Source: an uncultured Flavobacteriales bacterium
Lineage (GTDB): Bacteria; Bacteroidota; Bacteroidia; Flavobacteriales; UBA1820
Direction of reading: 5' to 3'
DNA length: 64,000 bases
Assembly: GCA_902478645.1 (NCBI GenBank)
Contig: CABSLV010000008.1
Span: forward strand, 6,948-70,947
A program made the position numbers and the translations under genes. The number at the start of each line of letters is the position of its first letter. Within the stretch, counting starts at the first letter, position 1. A model generated the notes under the pieces. It worked only from the letters and a program-made list of their open reading frames with translations, did no database searches and had not been told where the DNA came from. Shown piece by piece: positions 1-8,156 of this stretch.

Positions 1-75
1 TACGGACATCACCTGACGGTCTTTTTCCCGAGGGTCGAACACCGGCCCGGCAGGATTGGGATACGTGTTTTCCAT
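1..75 (-). CDS. partial CDS, N-terminal 25 codons only
   Basis: Reading leftward from an ATG at 75, an open frame runs off the window edge. It begins MENTYPNPAGPVFDPREK and has no signal peptide. The fragment is too short for me to recognise a family. It is divergent from the menG gene; the 315 nt between them hold the menG promoter and no other gene that I can see. Confidence 0.55.
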   Translation of the reverse strand, partial: MENTYPNPAGPVFDPREKDRQVMSV

Positions 76-352
76 GTGTAGAAGGTATTAAATGTTAGGA
101 TGGTATGATTCGATATACGGATTCTGCCTGTTGCGAAGAGGAGATTCGTTGCCTCCTGTTTTCTGCGCGTGTTTTTTTTGCGCTTTTGCGCCAGACCAAG
201 GTAGTCATTTTACAAGGATCTTCATCGCTCCTTGTCGAAATTTTTCTACACTTCTTCACTCGGAATACCGGAATATTTCTCTCAAGCACCTCCGAGGCAA
301 GAAAAAATACGTTCCCCACTCCCTACATCGCTACAAGTACACCGGGAATGCT

Positions 353-360
353 TACATTTG
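353..360 (+). promoter_or_regulatory. Bacteroidota -7 box upstream of menG
   Basis: TACATTTG fits the Bacteroidota housekeeping -7 consensus TAnnTTTG and lies 30 nt before the chosen menG ATG at 391. I see no clear -33 TTG at the usual spacing. This placement supports the ATG at 391 over longer in-frame starts that would lie upstream of the promoter. Confidence 0.55.
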
Positions 361-390
361 CAGGTACGAAACACAAAAAAACGCTTTCCT

Positions 391-1137
391 ATGTCCACCA
401 TTACCCCCGATCCGGGCTCGTCCCGCAGCAAAACCCAGCAGGTGCGCGAGATGTTCGACCGTATCTCCGGGCACTACGATTTCCTGAACCATTTCCTCTC
501 CTGGGGCATCGACGTGATGTGGAGGAAGAGGCTGGTAAAGATCGCCCAGCCGGCGCGCGGAGGCAGGATTCTGGACATCGCTACCGGAACGGGCGACCAA
601 GCGATCATGCTGGCCGAAAGGCTCGCCCCCCAGCGCATCGATGCCGTGGACCTTTCGGAAAAAATGATGGACATCGGCTGGGAAAAAGTCCGGAAAAAAG
701 GCCTCGAAGGGACGATATTCTTCCAGCGGGCCGACTGCCAGAGCCTGCCGTTCGAACACAACACGTTCGACCTGGCTACCGTTTCTTTCGGGGTGCGCAA
801 TTTTGAAAACCTGGCTCAAAGCCTCTCCGAAATCCACCGGGTGCTCAAACCGGGCGGCATGCTGCTGATCCTCGAGTTTTCCTACCCCACCCGCTTCCCG
901 ATCCGCCAGCTTTATACTTTTTACACCCGCTACATCCTGCCGGCCATCGGACGGATCGTCTCCCGCGACGCCCGTGCGTACACCTATCTGCCGGAGTCCA
1001 TCCGCGCTTTCCCCGCCGGGCGCAACTTTACCAACATCCTGCGTTCGGACGGATTTCTGGCTACGCGTTTTCTCCCGCTCACCGGCGGGATTGCCACCAT
1101 CTATTCGGCCCTCAAACCCCGCCAGGAACTGCGATGA
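391..1137 (+). CDS. menG: demethylmenaquinone methyltransferase
   Basis: SAM-dependent methyltransferase of the UbiE/MenG family, which methylates demethylmenaquinone in the last step of menaquinone synthesis. The 248-residue product matches family length. Visible signatures are the early FDRISGHYDFLNH block, the SAM-binding motif I region DIATGTGDQAI (about residues 67-77), and the later FGVRNF and LKPGGMLLILEFS blocks. The frame is open upstream to 232, but the start at 391 follows a promoter box and gives a normal N-terminus. The stop overlaps the next ATG by 4 nt (ATGA), so the FAD protein is probably translationally coupled. menC lies far away at 49.8 kb. Confidence 0.93.
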   Translation: MSTITPDPGSSRSKTQQVREMFDRISGHYDFLNHFLSWGIDVMWRKRLVKIAQPARGGRILDIATGTGDQAIMLAERLAPQRIDAVDLSEKMMDIGWEKVRKKGLEGTIFFQRADCQSLPFEHNTFDLATVSFGVRNFENLAQSLSEIHRVLKPGGMLLILEFSYPTRFPIRQLYTFYTRYILPAIGRIVSRDARAYTYLPESIRAFPAGRNFTNILRSDGFLATRFLPLTGGIATIYSALKPRQELR

Positions 1138-2702
1138 TCCTCGAAGTACAACTGCGTCTTACCCCCTCCCAAGCAGCGAATGCCGACCTGGTGCGAGAGG
1201 CCGCTTGCCGCAAGGCGCGTATCGCGCCCCGTACGCTCAATGCCCTGCGGGTACTGCGCCGCTCGATCGACGCCCGTGCCCGTGAACCGATGGTCGAAGT
1301 CGCCGTAGCGGTGTACTCGGGGAACGATTCCCCGCAGGAGAACCCTCCGGTGGAGTATCCCGATGTACACGGGGCGGAGGAAATCATCATCGTGGGTTCC
1401 GGTCCGGCCGGGATGTTCGCGGCACTGAAGGCTATCGAATGCGGTTACCGGCCCATCGTCCTGGAACGGGGCAAGGACGTGCATGCGCGCCGCCGGGACA
1501 TCAAGGCTCTTTGTACCCAACACATCGTCGATCCCGATTCCAATTACTGCTTCGGCGAAGGAGGCGCCGGGACCTACTCCGACGGGAAACTGTATACCCG
1601 CTCCAAAAAACGGGGCGACACCTCGGGCATTCTCGCCCGTCTGGTACAACACGGAGCGTCTCCCGAGATCATCACCGATGCCCGCCCGCATATCGGCACC
1701 GACAAGCTGCCTGCCGTGGTGGAAAACATCCGCCGGCAGATCGTCCAATGCGGCGGCGATTACCTGTTCGGACGCCGGGTGAGCGACCTGCAGATCCGTG
1801 ATGGACGGGTCTGCGGAGTGGAGACCCTCGGCGGGGAACGCTTCGAAGCGCGAGCCGTGATCCTGGCTACGGGACACTCGGCGCGGGACATCTACGAACT
1901 GCTGCACCGCAAGGGGATTGCCCTCCAAGCCAAAGGAACGGCCATAGGCGTGCGTTTGGAACACCCCCAGGAGCTTATCGACCGTATCCAGTACGGCCCG
2001 AAAGGACGCGGGCAGTACCTTCCGGCGGCGGCCTACCGCGTGGTGGCGCAAAGCGGCGGACGGGGTGTTTACAGTTTTTGCATGTGTCCGGGAGGCTACA
2101 TCGTGCCCAGTGCGACCGATGCCCGGCAGGTGGTGGTAAACGGCATGTCGCCCTCCATGCGCAACGGTCGAAAAGCCAACTCGGGCATCGTCGTTTCGGT
2201 CGAACCCCAGGATCTCCCTCCCCAGTACGAACGCTACGGGGTGATGGGACTGCTGCAGTTTATCCGGGACATCGAATGCCGCGCTTGGGAGGCCGGGGGG
2301 AAAACCCAGACGGCACCCGCGGCCCGGATGACGGACTTCTGCCAGAAGCGCATCTCGTCTTCCCTGCCCGATACGACTTACCTTCCGGGGATCGTCCCGG
2401 CCGATCTGGACCAGGTGCTGGGCGCGTTCATCGCCCCCCGTCTGCGGGAAGGCTTGCAGGCGTTCGGGCGGAAGATGCGGGGCTTTTACACCGCGGAAGC
2501 GACCCTGATCGGGGTGGAAACGCGCACTTCCTCCCCCTTGCGCATCCCCCGCGACCCGGCGACCCTCGCGCATCCGCAGGTATCCGGTCTGTTTCCTTCG
2601 GGCGAAGGGGCGGGATACGCCGGTGGTATCGTCTCGGCAGCGGTCGATGGGCAGAATTGTGCCCTGGCAGCGATCGAGTACTTGAAAAACGAAGCGAAGT
2701 AG
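1134..2702 (+). CDS. FAD-dependent dehydrogenase (COG2509-like)
   Basis: A 522-residue flavoprotein with an N-terminal region of about 80 residues followed by a dinucleotide-binding GSGPAGMFAAL motif near residue 88. Other blocks are GEGGAGTYSDGKL, ILATGHSARD, and a C-terminal FPSGEGAGYAGGI that would contact FAD. It resembles the uncharacterised FAD-dependent dehydrogenases of COG2509, which are soluble and widespread in anaerobes with unknown substrate. It overlaps menG by 4 nt and reads the same way. A role near quinone chemistry is only an inference from position. Confidence 0.85.
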   Translation: MILEVQLRLTPSQAANADLVREAACRKARIAPRTLNALRVLRRSIDARAREPMVEVAVAVYSGNDSPQENPPVEYPDVHGAEEIIIVGSGPAGMFAALKAIECGYRPIVLERGKDVHARRRDIKALCTQHIVDPDSNYCFGEGGAGTYSDGKLYTRSKKRGDTSGILARLVQHGASPEIITDARPHIGTDKLPAVVENIRRQIVQCGGDYLFGRRVSDLQIRDGRVCGVETLGGERFEARAVILATGHSARDIYELLHRKGIALQAKGTAIGVRLEHPQELIDRIQYGPKGRGQYLPAAAYRVVAQSGGRGVYSFCMCPGGYIVPSATDARQVVVNGMSPSMRNGRKANSGIVVSVEPQDLPPQYERYGVMGLLQFIRDIECRAWEAGGKTQTAPAARMTDFCQKRISSSLPDTTYLPGIVPADLDQVLGAFIAPRLREGLQAFGRKMRGFYTAEATLIGVETRTSSPLRIPRDPATLAHPQVSGLFPSGEGAGYAGGIVSAAVDGQNCALAAIEYLKNEAK

Positions 2703-2740
2703 GCTCTCCGGCCAGCTTTGCAGATAAAAACACGAACTTT

Positions 2741-3646
2741 ATGCGTAAGTTTCTTGTCCGGATCCTTTTGTTCTTCCTGTCCGTTTCCCCAACCATCATG
2801 GCTCAATCGCGGGATTCCTTGCAGAACTCCCTGCGGCAGATTGCCAGCAAGGCCGATGCACAGGTAGGTATCGCCGTTATCTTCCATGGGACCGATACCA
2901 TTACGGTAGGCAACGACGACCGCTATCCTTTGATGAGTGTATTCAAATTTCATCAGGCTTTGGCCGTGATCGACTACCTGAAGCGTAACGGCCTTTCCCT
3001 CGACTCGCGCGTGTACATAAAAAAAGAAGACCTCCTGGAAGACACCCACAGTCCTTTGCGCGACCGATACCCTCAAGGAGAACGATGGCTGTCCGTCGGG
3101 GACCTTCTGACCTATACCCTGCAACAGAGCGACAACAATGCTTGCGACATACTCTTTCGGTATATCGGCGGGACGGAAGTCGCCGATGCCTACCTTCGCC
3201 GGATAGGCCGGGAGCATTTCTGCATTTCCGCTACCGAAGAGCAGATGAACGCCGATCCACACACCAGCTACGACAACTGGACCACCCCGTTGGAAGCCGC
3301 CTCCCTGCTCGAATACTTCCTCACGGACACTACCGATACCTTCGAACAAAACGGACGACGGTTTGTCCTGCAAAACCTGCTGGAGTGTTCTACCGGGCAG
3401 GACCGTCTTGCGGCTCCTTTGGGAAAAACGGAAGCCGTCCTCGGACACAAAACCGGTACCGGCGGGCGGAATGCCCAAGGACGTCTGATCGCAACGAACG
3501 ACATCGGTTTCGTCCTGCTGCCAAACGGGCATCACTATACGATCGCTGTCTTTGTCAAGGATTCCGCCATGACGCCCGAGGAAAACGCCCGGATCATTGC
3601 AGAAGTTTCCGAAGCTGTTTACCGCTATGCCTGCACCATCGAGTAA
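2741..3646 (+). CDS. class A beta-lactamase, subclass A2-like
   Basis: A secreted 301-residue serine beta-lactamase that would hydrolyse beta-lactams in the periplasm. Residues 1-21 form a signal peptide ending near MAQ. The active-site set is complete: S66-V-F-K69 (SxxK), S130-D-N132 (SDN), an ATEEQMN omega-loop segment with Glu at 166/167, and K237-T-G (HKTGTG). The omega-loop EEQMNADPHTSYDNW resembles the Bacteroides CepA/CfxA (A2) group. The frame is open far upstream inside the FAD gene, but the ATG at 2741 gives the signal peptide. No insertion sequence or other mobile gene flanks it, so it looks chromosomal. It is convergent with xerD, 15 nt apart. Confidence 0.93.
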   Translation: MRKFLVRILLFFLSVSPTIMAQSRDSLQNSLRQIASKADAQVGIAVIFHGTDTITVGNDDRYPLMSVFKFHQALAVIDYLKRNGLSLDSRVYIKKEDLLEDTHSPLRDRYPQGERWLSVGDLLTYTLQQSDNNACDILFRYIGGTEVADAYLRRIGREHFCISATEEQMNADPHTSYDNWTTPLEAASLLEYFLTDTTDTFEQNGRRFVLQNLLECSTGQDRLAAPLGKTEAVLGHKTGTGGRNAQGRLIATNDIGFVLLPNGHHYTIAVFVKDSAMTPEENARIIAEVSEAVYRYACTIE

Positions 3647-3661
3647 AAAACACGGACCGCG

Positions 3662-4579
3662 TTATTTTTTTGAAGCCTGCGCCCGGGGATGATACCGTTG
3701 CACGACCTCCGTCAGACGGGAGAGATCGATATGGGTGTATATCTCGGTGGTGGTGATGGAGGCATGTCCCAGCATGGCCTGGATGTCGGCCAAGTCCGCC
3801 CCACCTTCGAGCAAATGCGTGGCAAAACTGTGCCGCAAGGTGTGGGGACTGACTTTTTTCTCGATTCCGGCATCGGCGGCCGCGCGGCGGATGATGGTAA
3901 AGACCATCGCCCGGGTGAGCCCCGTTCCCCGGCGGGAAAGAAATACGGTGTCGGCCCAGCGCGAGGAGACTTCCTGATGCGAGCGGACGGTGTCGATGTA
4001 GCTTTGTACCAAACGAATGGCCCGGGTGTTTATCGGGACGAAACGCTCCTTCGAGCCTTTTCCCCGCACGCGGATAAAACCTTCGGCAAAAAACAGGTCG
4101 GAGAGGTGCAGCTCGGTGAGTTCCGACACCCGCAATCCGCAGGCGTACATCAGTTCGAGCATCGTACGGTTGCGTTCGCCCTGAGGCTCGTCCAGCCGGA
4201 TCGCCGCGATGAGCCGATCCACTTCCTCTACCGTGAGTACGTCGGGCAGACGTCGGCCCGTCCGGGGTGTTTCGAGCAGCAGCGCAGGATTTTCCTCCGT
4301 GTAGTTCTCCACGTTCAGAAAACGGTAAAACCCCCGCACGGCCGATACCAGACGTGAAAGGGAACGGGGAGAAAGCCCCAGGCGGGCACACTCCCGCACG
4401 AAATCCTCCAAGTGTTCGAAAGTGAGTTTCCAAGGGGCGTTCTGCGGGCAATGCTGCTGGACGTAAAGCCGGAGTTTTTCCAAATCGAGGGCATACGACT
4501 GGGCCGTGCGGGGGCTCAACCCGCGCTCGATGCGCAGGTAATGCGAAAAATCCCGGATGCTCTCTTCCCAGTGGTTCAC
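3662..4579 (-). CDS. xerD: site-specific tyrosine recombinase XerD
   Basis: A 305-residue tyrosine recombinase with an N-terminal SAM-like DNA-binding domain (about 1-90) and a catalytic domain. Catalytic blocks are ACGLRVSEL (Arg), RVRGKGSKERFVP (Lys), HTLRHSFATHLL (His-Arg) and LGHASITTTEIYTH (His, Tyr). XerC/XerD resolve chromosome dimers at dif. I chose the GTG at 4579, which gives V-N-H-W-E-E and normal family length; an in-frame ATG further upstream would lengthen the protein across the divergent promoter region. It stands alone with no phage genes nearby, which favours housekeeping XerD. XerC cannot be fully excluded. Confidence 0.88.
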   Translation of the reverse strand: MNHWEESIRDFSHYLRIERGLSPRTAQSYALDLEKLRLYVQQHCPQNAPWKLTFEHLEDFVRECARLGLSPRSLSRLVSAVRGFYRFLNVENYTEENPALLLETPRTGRRLPDVLTVEEVDRLIAAIRLDEPQGERNRTMLELMYACGLRVSELTELHLSDLFFAEGFIRVRGKGSKERFVPINTRAIRLVQSYIDTVRSHQEVSSRWADTVFLSRRGTGLTRAMVFTIIRRAAADAGIEKKVSPHTLRHSFATHLLEGGADLADIQAMLGHASITTTEIYTHIDLSRLTEVVQRYHPRAQASKK

Positions 4580-4612
4580 GGTACAAATCGTCTTTGGAAT
4601 GGCTAAAATTAG

Positions 4613-4620
4613 CAAATAGA
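4613..4620 (-). promoter_or_regulatory. weak -7 box for xerD
   Basis: On the minus strand this reads TCTATTTG, one base from TAnnTTTG, 33 nt before the proposed GTG start of xerD. It sits back to back with the aroQ promoter. Confidence 0.3.
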
Positions 4621-4624
4621 TCGC

Positions 4625-4632
4625 TATCTTTG
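4625..4632 (+). promoter_or_regulatory. -7 box for aroQ
   Basis: TATCTTTG is the commonest form of the Bacteroidota -7 box. It lies 23 nt before the aroQ ATG at 4656, giving a short leader. Confidence 0.65.
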
Positions 4633-4655
4633 CACACGTATAATCGCATTTTGTC

Positions 4656-5264
4656 ATGAAAATACTGATCCTCAACGGTCCGAATCTCAACTTGCTGGGA
4701 CGACGCGAACCCTCGGTGTACGGCAACCGATCCTTCGACGAGTATTTCCAAGTGCTGCAAAAACGCTACGCGAAACACGACCTGGAGTATTTCCAGAGCA
4801 ATTCGGAAGGCGAGATCATCTCGAAGATCCATCAGGTGGGCTTCGACTATGACGGCATCGTACTCAACGCCGGTGCCTACACCCACACCTCGATCGCCAT
4901 TGCAGACGCCATCCGGGCGGTCCAAACTCCGGTGGTCGAGCTGCACATCTCCAACGTGTATGCCCGCGAAGAGTACCGCCACCGTTCGATGATCGCCCCT
5001 GCGTGCCGGGGGTGCATCTGCGGATTCGGGTTGAAAGGCTACGACCTGGCCATCGAGAGTTTTTGGGGCGACCCGTCCGCTTCGAAAAAACCGCTGGGGG
5101 AAAAATGGCAAAAGGCCTTCGGGATCGCCGAGGAGCTTCGTGCCGGCGGCGACAACCTGGCGGTGATCGCCGAAAAGCTCAACCGGATGGAAGTAAAAAC
5201 TCCCCGGGGAAAGGCCTGGACGGTACAGACCGTCGGAAGAATGTTGCAAAAGAAGAAGAACTGA
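4656..5264 (+). CDS. aroQ: type II 3-dehydroquinate dehydratase with C-terminal extension
   Basis: Converts 3-dehydroquinate to 3-dehydroshikimate in the shikimate pathway. Residues 1 to about 143 hold the type II fold: LNGPNLNLLGRREPSVYG (catalytic Tyr and Arg), SNSEGEIISKIH, LNAGAYTHTSIAI, and VELHISNVYAREEYRHRS with the catalytic His. Type II enzymes are normally about 140-150 residues; this one has 202. The last 50 or so (about 150-202) contain VIAEKLNRMEVKTPRGKAW followed by TVQTVGRML, which resembles the helical 'recombinase' linker domain of large serine recombinases or a small helix-turn-helix. The function of the tail is unknown. prfB follows 10 nt later. Confidence 0.92.
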   Translation: MKILILNGPNLNLLGRREPSVYGNRSFDEYFQVLQKRYAKHDLEYFQSNSEGEIISKIHQVGFDYDGIVLNAGAYTHTSIAIADAIRAVQTPVVELHISNVYAREEYRHRSMIAPACRGCICGFGLKGYDLAIESFWGDPSASKKPLGEKWQKAFGIAEELRAGGDNLAVIAEKLNRMEVKTPRGKAWTVQTVGRMLQKKKN

Positions 5265-5274
5265 CGTTTTATAT

Positions 5275-6393
5275 ATGGTAACTGCCGAACAGGTAAAAGA
5301 CATCGTAACCCGTACCGCCGCACTGGGTCGGTATCTGGACATCGACAAAAAACTGGCCCGCATCGAGGCCGACGAAGAAAAAACCCAGGATCCCGCGTTT
5401 TGGAACGACGCCAAGGAAGCCGAACGGCTGATGAAGCATCTGCGCAGCGAAAAACGCTGGGTGGACGACTTCCATGAGGTCAAAACGGCGGCGGACGACC
5501 TGGAAGTGATCTACGATTTTTACAAACAGGAAGGCGCCACCGAAGAGGAAGTGGAGGAACACTACTCCACCGCGCTGAAAAAACTGGAAGACCTCGAATT
5601 CCGCAACATGCTCTCCGGCGAAGAGGATGCCATGAGCGCCGTGTTGCAGATCACGGCCGGGGCCGGCGGTACCGAGAGCAACGACTGGGCGTCGATGCTC
5701 ATGCGCATGTACCTGATGTGGGGCGAGAACTTCGGTGCCAAGATCCGCGAACTCAACTACCAGGAAGGCGACGTGGCCGGCATCAAGACCGTTACCCTGG
5801 AATTTGACGCCGAGTACGCCTTCGGTTACCTCAAGGGAGAAAACGGCGTACACCGCCTGGTGCGCATCTCGCCTTTCGACGCAGCAGCCCGGCGACACAC
5901 CTCATTCGTCTCGGTGTACGTGTATCCCCTGGTGGACGACACCATCGAGATCCACATCAACCCGGCGGACATCACGTGGGATACGTTCCGCTCCTCGGGA
6001 GCCGGCGGCCAGAACGTCAACAAGGTAGAAACCGGCGTACGCCTGCACCACGCTCCCTCGGGCATCGTGATCGAAAACACCGAGACACGTTCCCAGTTGG
6101 AGAACAAGGAAAAAGCGATGCAGCTGCTCCGCTCGCAACTCTACCGCATCGAACTGGAAAAACGCCAGGCCAAACGCGCGGAGATCGAAGCCGGAAAGAT
6201 GAAGATCGAATGGGGTTCGCAGATCCGCAACTACGTCCTGCAACCCTACAAACTGGTCAAGGACCTGCGCACCGGGTACGAAACCTCGGATACCGATGCC
6301 ATCCTCTCGGGCAGGATCGACGATATGCTCAAGTCGTACCTGATGATGATGGGCCAGAAAGATGCCGAAAAAGCGGACGAAAGCCCGTTTTAA
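5275..6393 (+). CDS. prfB: peptide chain release factor 2
   Basis: Class I release factor for UAA and UGA codons; 372 residues, the usual length. It has the SPF-type recognition tripeptide in RISPFDAAARRHTSF and the catalytic GGQ in SSGAGGQNVNKVETG (about residues 245-247). Many bacterial prfB genes carry an autoregulatory +1 frameshift (CTT TGA C) near codon 25. Here that site reads continuously as CTG GAC in GRYLDIDKKL (5335-5340), so the gene is intact in one frame. It follows aroQ by 10 nt and is probably cotranscribed. Confidence 0.96.
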   Translation: MVTAEQVKDIVTRTAALGRYLDIDKKLARIEADEEKTQDPAFWNDAKEAERLMKHLRSEKRWVDDFHEVKTAADDLEVIYDFYKQEGATEEEVEEHYSTALKKLEDLEFRNMLSGEEDAMSAVLQITAGAGGTESNDWASMLMRMYLMWGENFGAKIRELNYQEGDVAGIKTVTLEFDAEYAFGYLKGENGVHRLVRISPFDAAARRHTSFVSVYVYPLVDDTIEIHINPADITWDTFRSSGAGGQNVNKVETGVRLHHAPSGIVIENTETRSQLENKEKAMQLLRSQLYRIELEKRQAKRAEIEAGKMKIEWGSQIRNYVLQPYKLVKDLRTGYETSDTDAILSGRIDDMLKSYLMMMGQKDAEKADESPF

Positions 6394-6546
6394 GAGACCT
6401 TTCCCGGACCTTTTTCCTTGCCTGCGGGCGATGTTGGGTCCGTAAGGTCCTGAGAGGATCCCGACAAATACCGGTTTATTTGCTGCCTCGGTTGTTTATC
6501 TCCGGGGCGGGACGAACGTAAAAAAAAACGACAAAAAACGAAAAAC

Positions 6547-7377
6547 ATGACATACGACGAACTTTTTGCACAGATCCGCCGGAAAAAGAGTTTCCTGTGC
6601 GTAGGACTGGACCCGGACGTGCGCAAACTCCCCGCTTGTCTGAAGGAGGCGCAGGAGCCCTTGTTCGACTTCTGCCGCGCCATCATCGACGCCACTGCAC
6701 CCTACTGCGTGGCGTACAAGCCCAATACCGCCTTCTTCGAATCGTGCGGAGCGGCCGGATGGCAGGCTTTGGAAAAGACCGTCGCCTATCTCCGTACCCA
6801 CTACCCGGACGTATTGACCATCGCCGACGCCAAGCGCGCCGACATCGGCAATACTTCCGCTATGTACGCCCGGACATTTTTCGAGACGATGGATTTCGAT
6901 GCGGTAACCGTAGCTCCGTACATGGGGAGCGACTCGGTGGGACCGTTCCTGGAGTTCGAGGGCAAGTGGGTCGTGCTGCTCGCCCTGACCTCCAACGCCG
7001 GCGGGGGCGATTTCCAGCTTTCCACGCTGGCCAGCGGAGAGCCCTTGTATCGGAAAGTGCTCGAAACTTCCCGGCAATGGGCCTCGGCCGAGCGGATGAT
7101 GTACGTAGTGGGTGCCACGAAAGCCGAATATCTTTCCCAGGTGCGGGAAGTCATCCCGGATCATTTCCTGCTGGTGCCCGGCGTCGGAGCGCAGGGAGGT
7201 AGCCTGGAAGAGGTATGCCGGCACGGGATGAACAGTCATTGTGGATTGATCGTCAACTCTTCACGCGGCATCATCTACGCTTCTTCCGAAAGCGATTTTG
7301 CACAGGCGGCCGCCCGCGAGGCGGCGAAACTGCAAGCCTCGATGCAACGCGAACTCGAAAACGCCGCCCTGCTCTAA
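6547..7377 (+). CDS. pyrF: orotidine 5'-phosphate decarboxylase
   Basis: Decarboxylates OMP to UMP, the last step of de novo pyrimidine synthesis. At 276 residues it belongs to the longer subgroup (PyrF type 2). The catalytic block IADAKRADIGNTS has Asp94, Lys96 and Asp99; CVGLDPDVRKLP near the N-terminus and GVGAQGG near the phosphate-binding end also fit. The 153 nt upstream of it contain no gene and no convincing -7 box. The PPTase gene follows 27 nt later. Confidence 0.95.
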   Translation: MTYDELFAQIRRKKSFLCVGLDPDVRKLPACLKEAQEPLFDFCRAIIDATAPYCVAYKPNTAFFESCGAAGWQALEKTVAYLRTHYPDVLTIADAKRADIGNTSAMYARTFFETMDFDAVTVAPYMGSDSVGPFLEFEGKWVVLLALTSNAGGGDFQLSTLASGEPLYRKVLETSRQWASAERMMYVVGATKAEYLSQVREVIPDHFLLVPGVGAQGGSLEEVCRHGMNSHCGLIVNSSRGIIYASSESDFAQAAAREAAKLQASMQRELENAALL

Positions 7378-7404
7378 CCTCCTTCGTTTTTACCCCAGAA
7401 AACC

Positions 7405-8067
7405 ATGCCGTTCGCTGCAGAAATCTACGAAGCAGGCGCCCGCATCGGGCTGTGGAACATCACCGAAAGCGAAGCGGCACTGCGCACCGGCATCACGCTA
7501 TCCCCGGCTTCGATGTCGCTGATCAACGGTTCGGGCAGTGCCAAGCGTCGGCGCGAACTGCTGGCGGTACGCTCCCTGATGCACCGGATGGGTATTTCCG
7601 ACAACGACCTGTACTACCAGGACGAAAAACCGATGTTGCGCAGCGGGCGTTACATCAGCATTTCTCATTCGGGAACGATGGCCTGTATCGCCCTCTCGGC
7701 CGAAGGACCGGTGGGGGTCGATATTCAGGAGATCAAACCCCGTCTGTCCATCGTGGTGCGCTGGCTCACCAAGTCGGCTCCGGATGCGGCAGGCCGCAAC
7801 GTAAGCCTGATCCGTTCGGGGCTTTTGTGGACAGCCCGCGAAGCGATGTTCAAACTCGCCGGTCGGGAGGGAGTCTCGATGCGCAGTTTCCACACCCAGT
7901 TACCGGAAGGAGAAATAGGCACCCAAGGGTGTTTCCCCGGATATTTGGACACCGGGACGGGGACGGAAACGTTCCAGGTGCACTACCGCGTATTGGAAGG
8001 CTATGTCCTGGCCGTGGCTTTCCCCACGGAAGCAGCCGACGCGACGGAAGGTACCACCGATCTTTGA
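7405..8067 (+). CDS. 4'-phosphopantetheinyl transferase, Sfp-type
   Basis: Transfers 4'-phosphopantetheine from CoA to carrier proteins. The 220-residue protein carries the superfamily signatures: SISHSG near residue 86, GVDIQ at 104-108 (Mg-binding Asp106), and W142-T-A-R-E-A-M-F-K150, a variant of WxxKEAxxK with Arg for the first Lys. Length and motif spacing fit Sfp-type rather than short AcpS-type enzymes. No carrier-protein or synthase gene is adjacent, so the substrate may be the fatty-acid ACP. Confidence 0.85.
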   Translation: MPFAAEIYEAGARIGLWNITESEAALRTGITLSPASMSLINGSGSAKRRRELLAVRSLMHRMGISDNDLYYQDEKPMLRSGRYISISHSGTMACIALSAEGPVGVDIQEIKPRLSIVVRWLTKSAPDAAGRNVSLIRSGLLWTAREAMFKLAGREGVSMRSFHTQLPEGEIGTQGCFPGYLDTGTGTETFQVHYRVLEGYVLAVAFPTEAADATEGTTDL

Positions 8068-8156
8068 AGGCATAAAATCCCTCGGCCAGGAGCGCCGTAG
8101 CGAGATTCCGACCGGGAACGTCCCCGGTCGGAAAATTCAGAAAAATATCCGATCGC

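Noticed and set aside
3594..5483. Long minus-strand open frame across xerD, aroQ and the prfB start
   Set aside because: It overlaps three well-supported genes in other frames and has the composition expected for the reverse of GC-rich genes.
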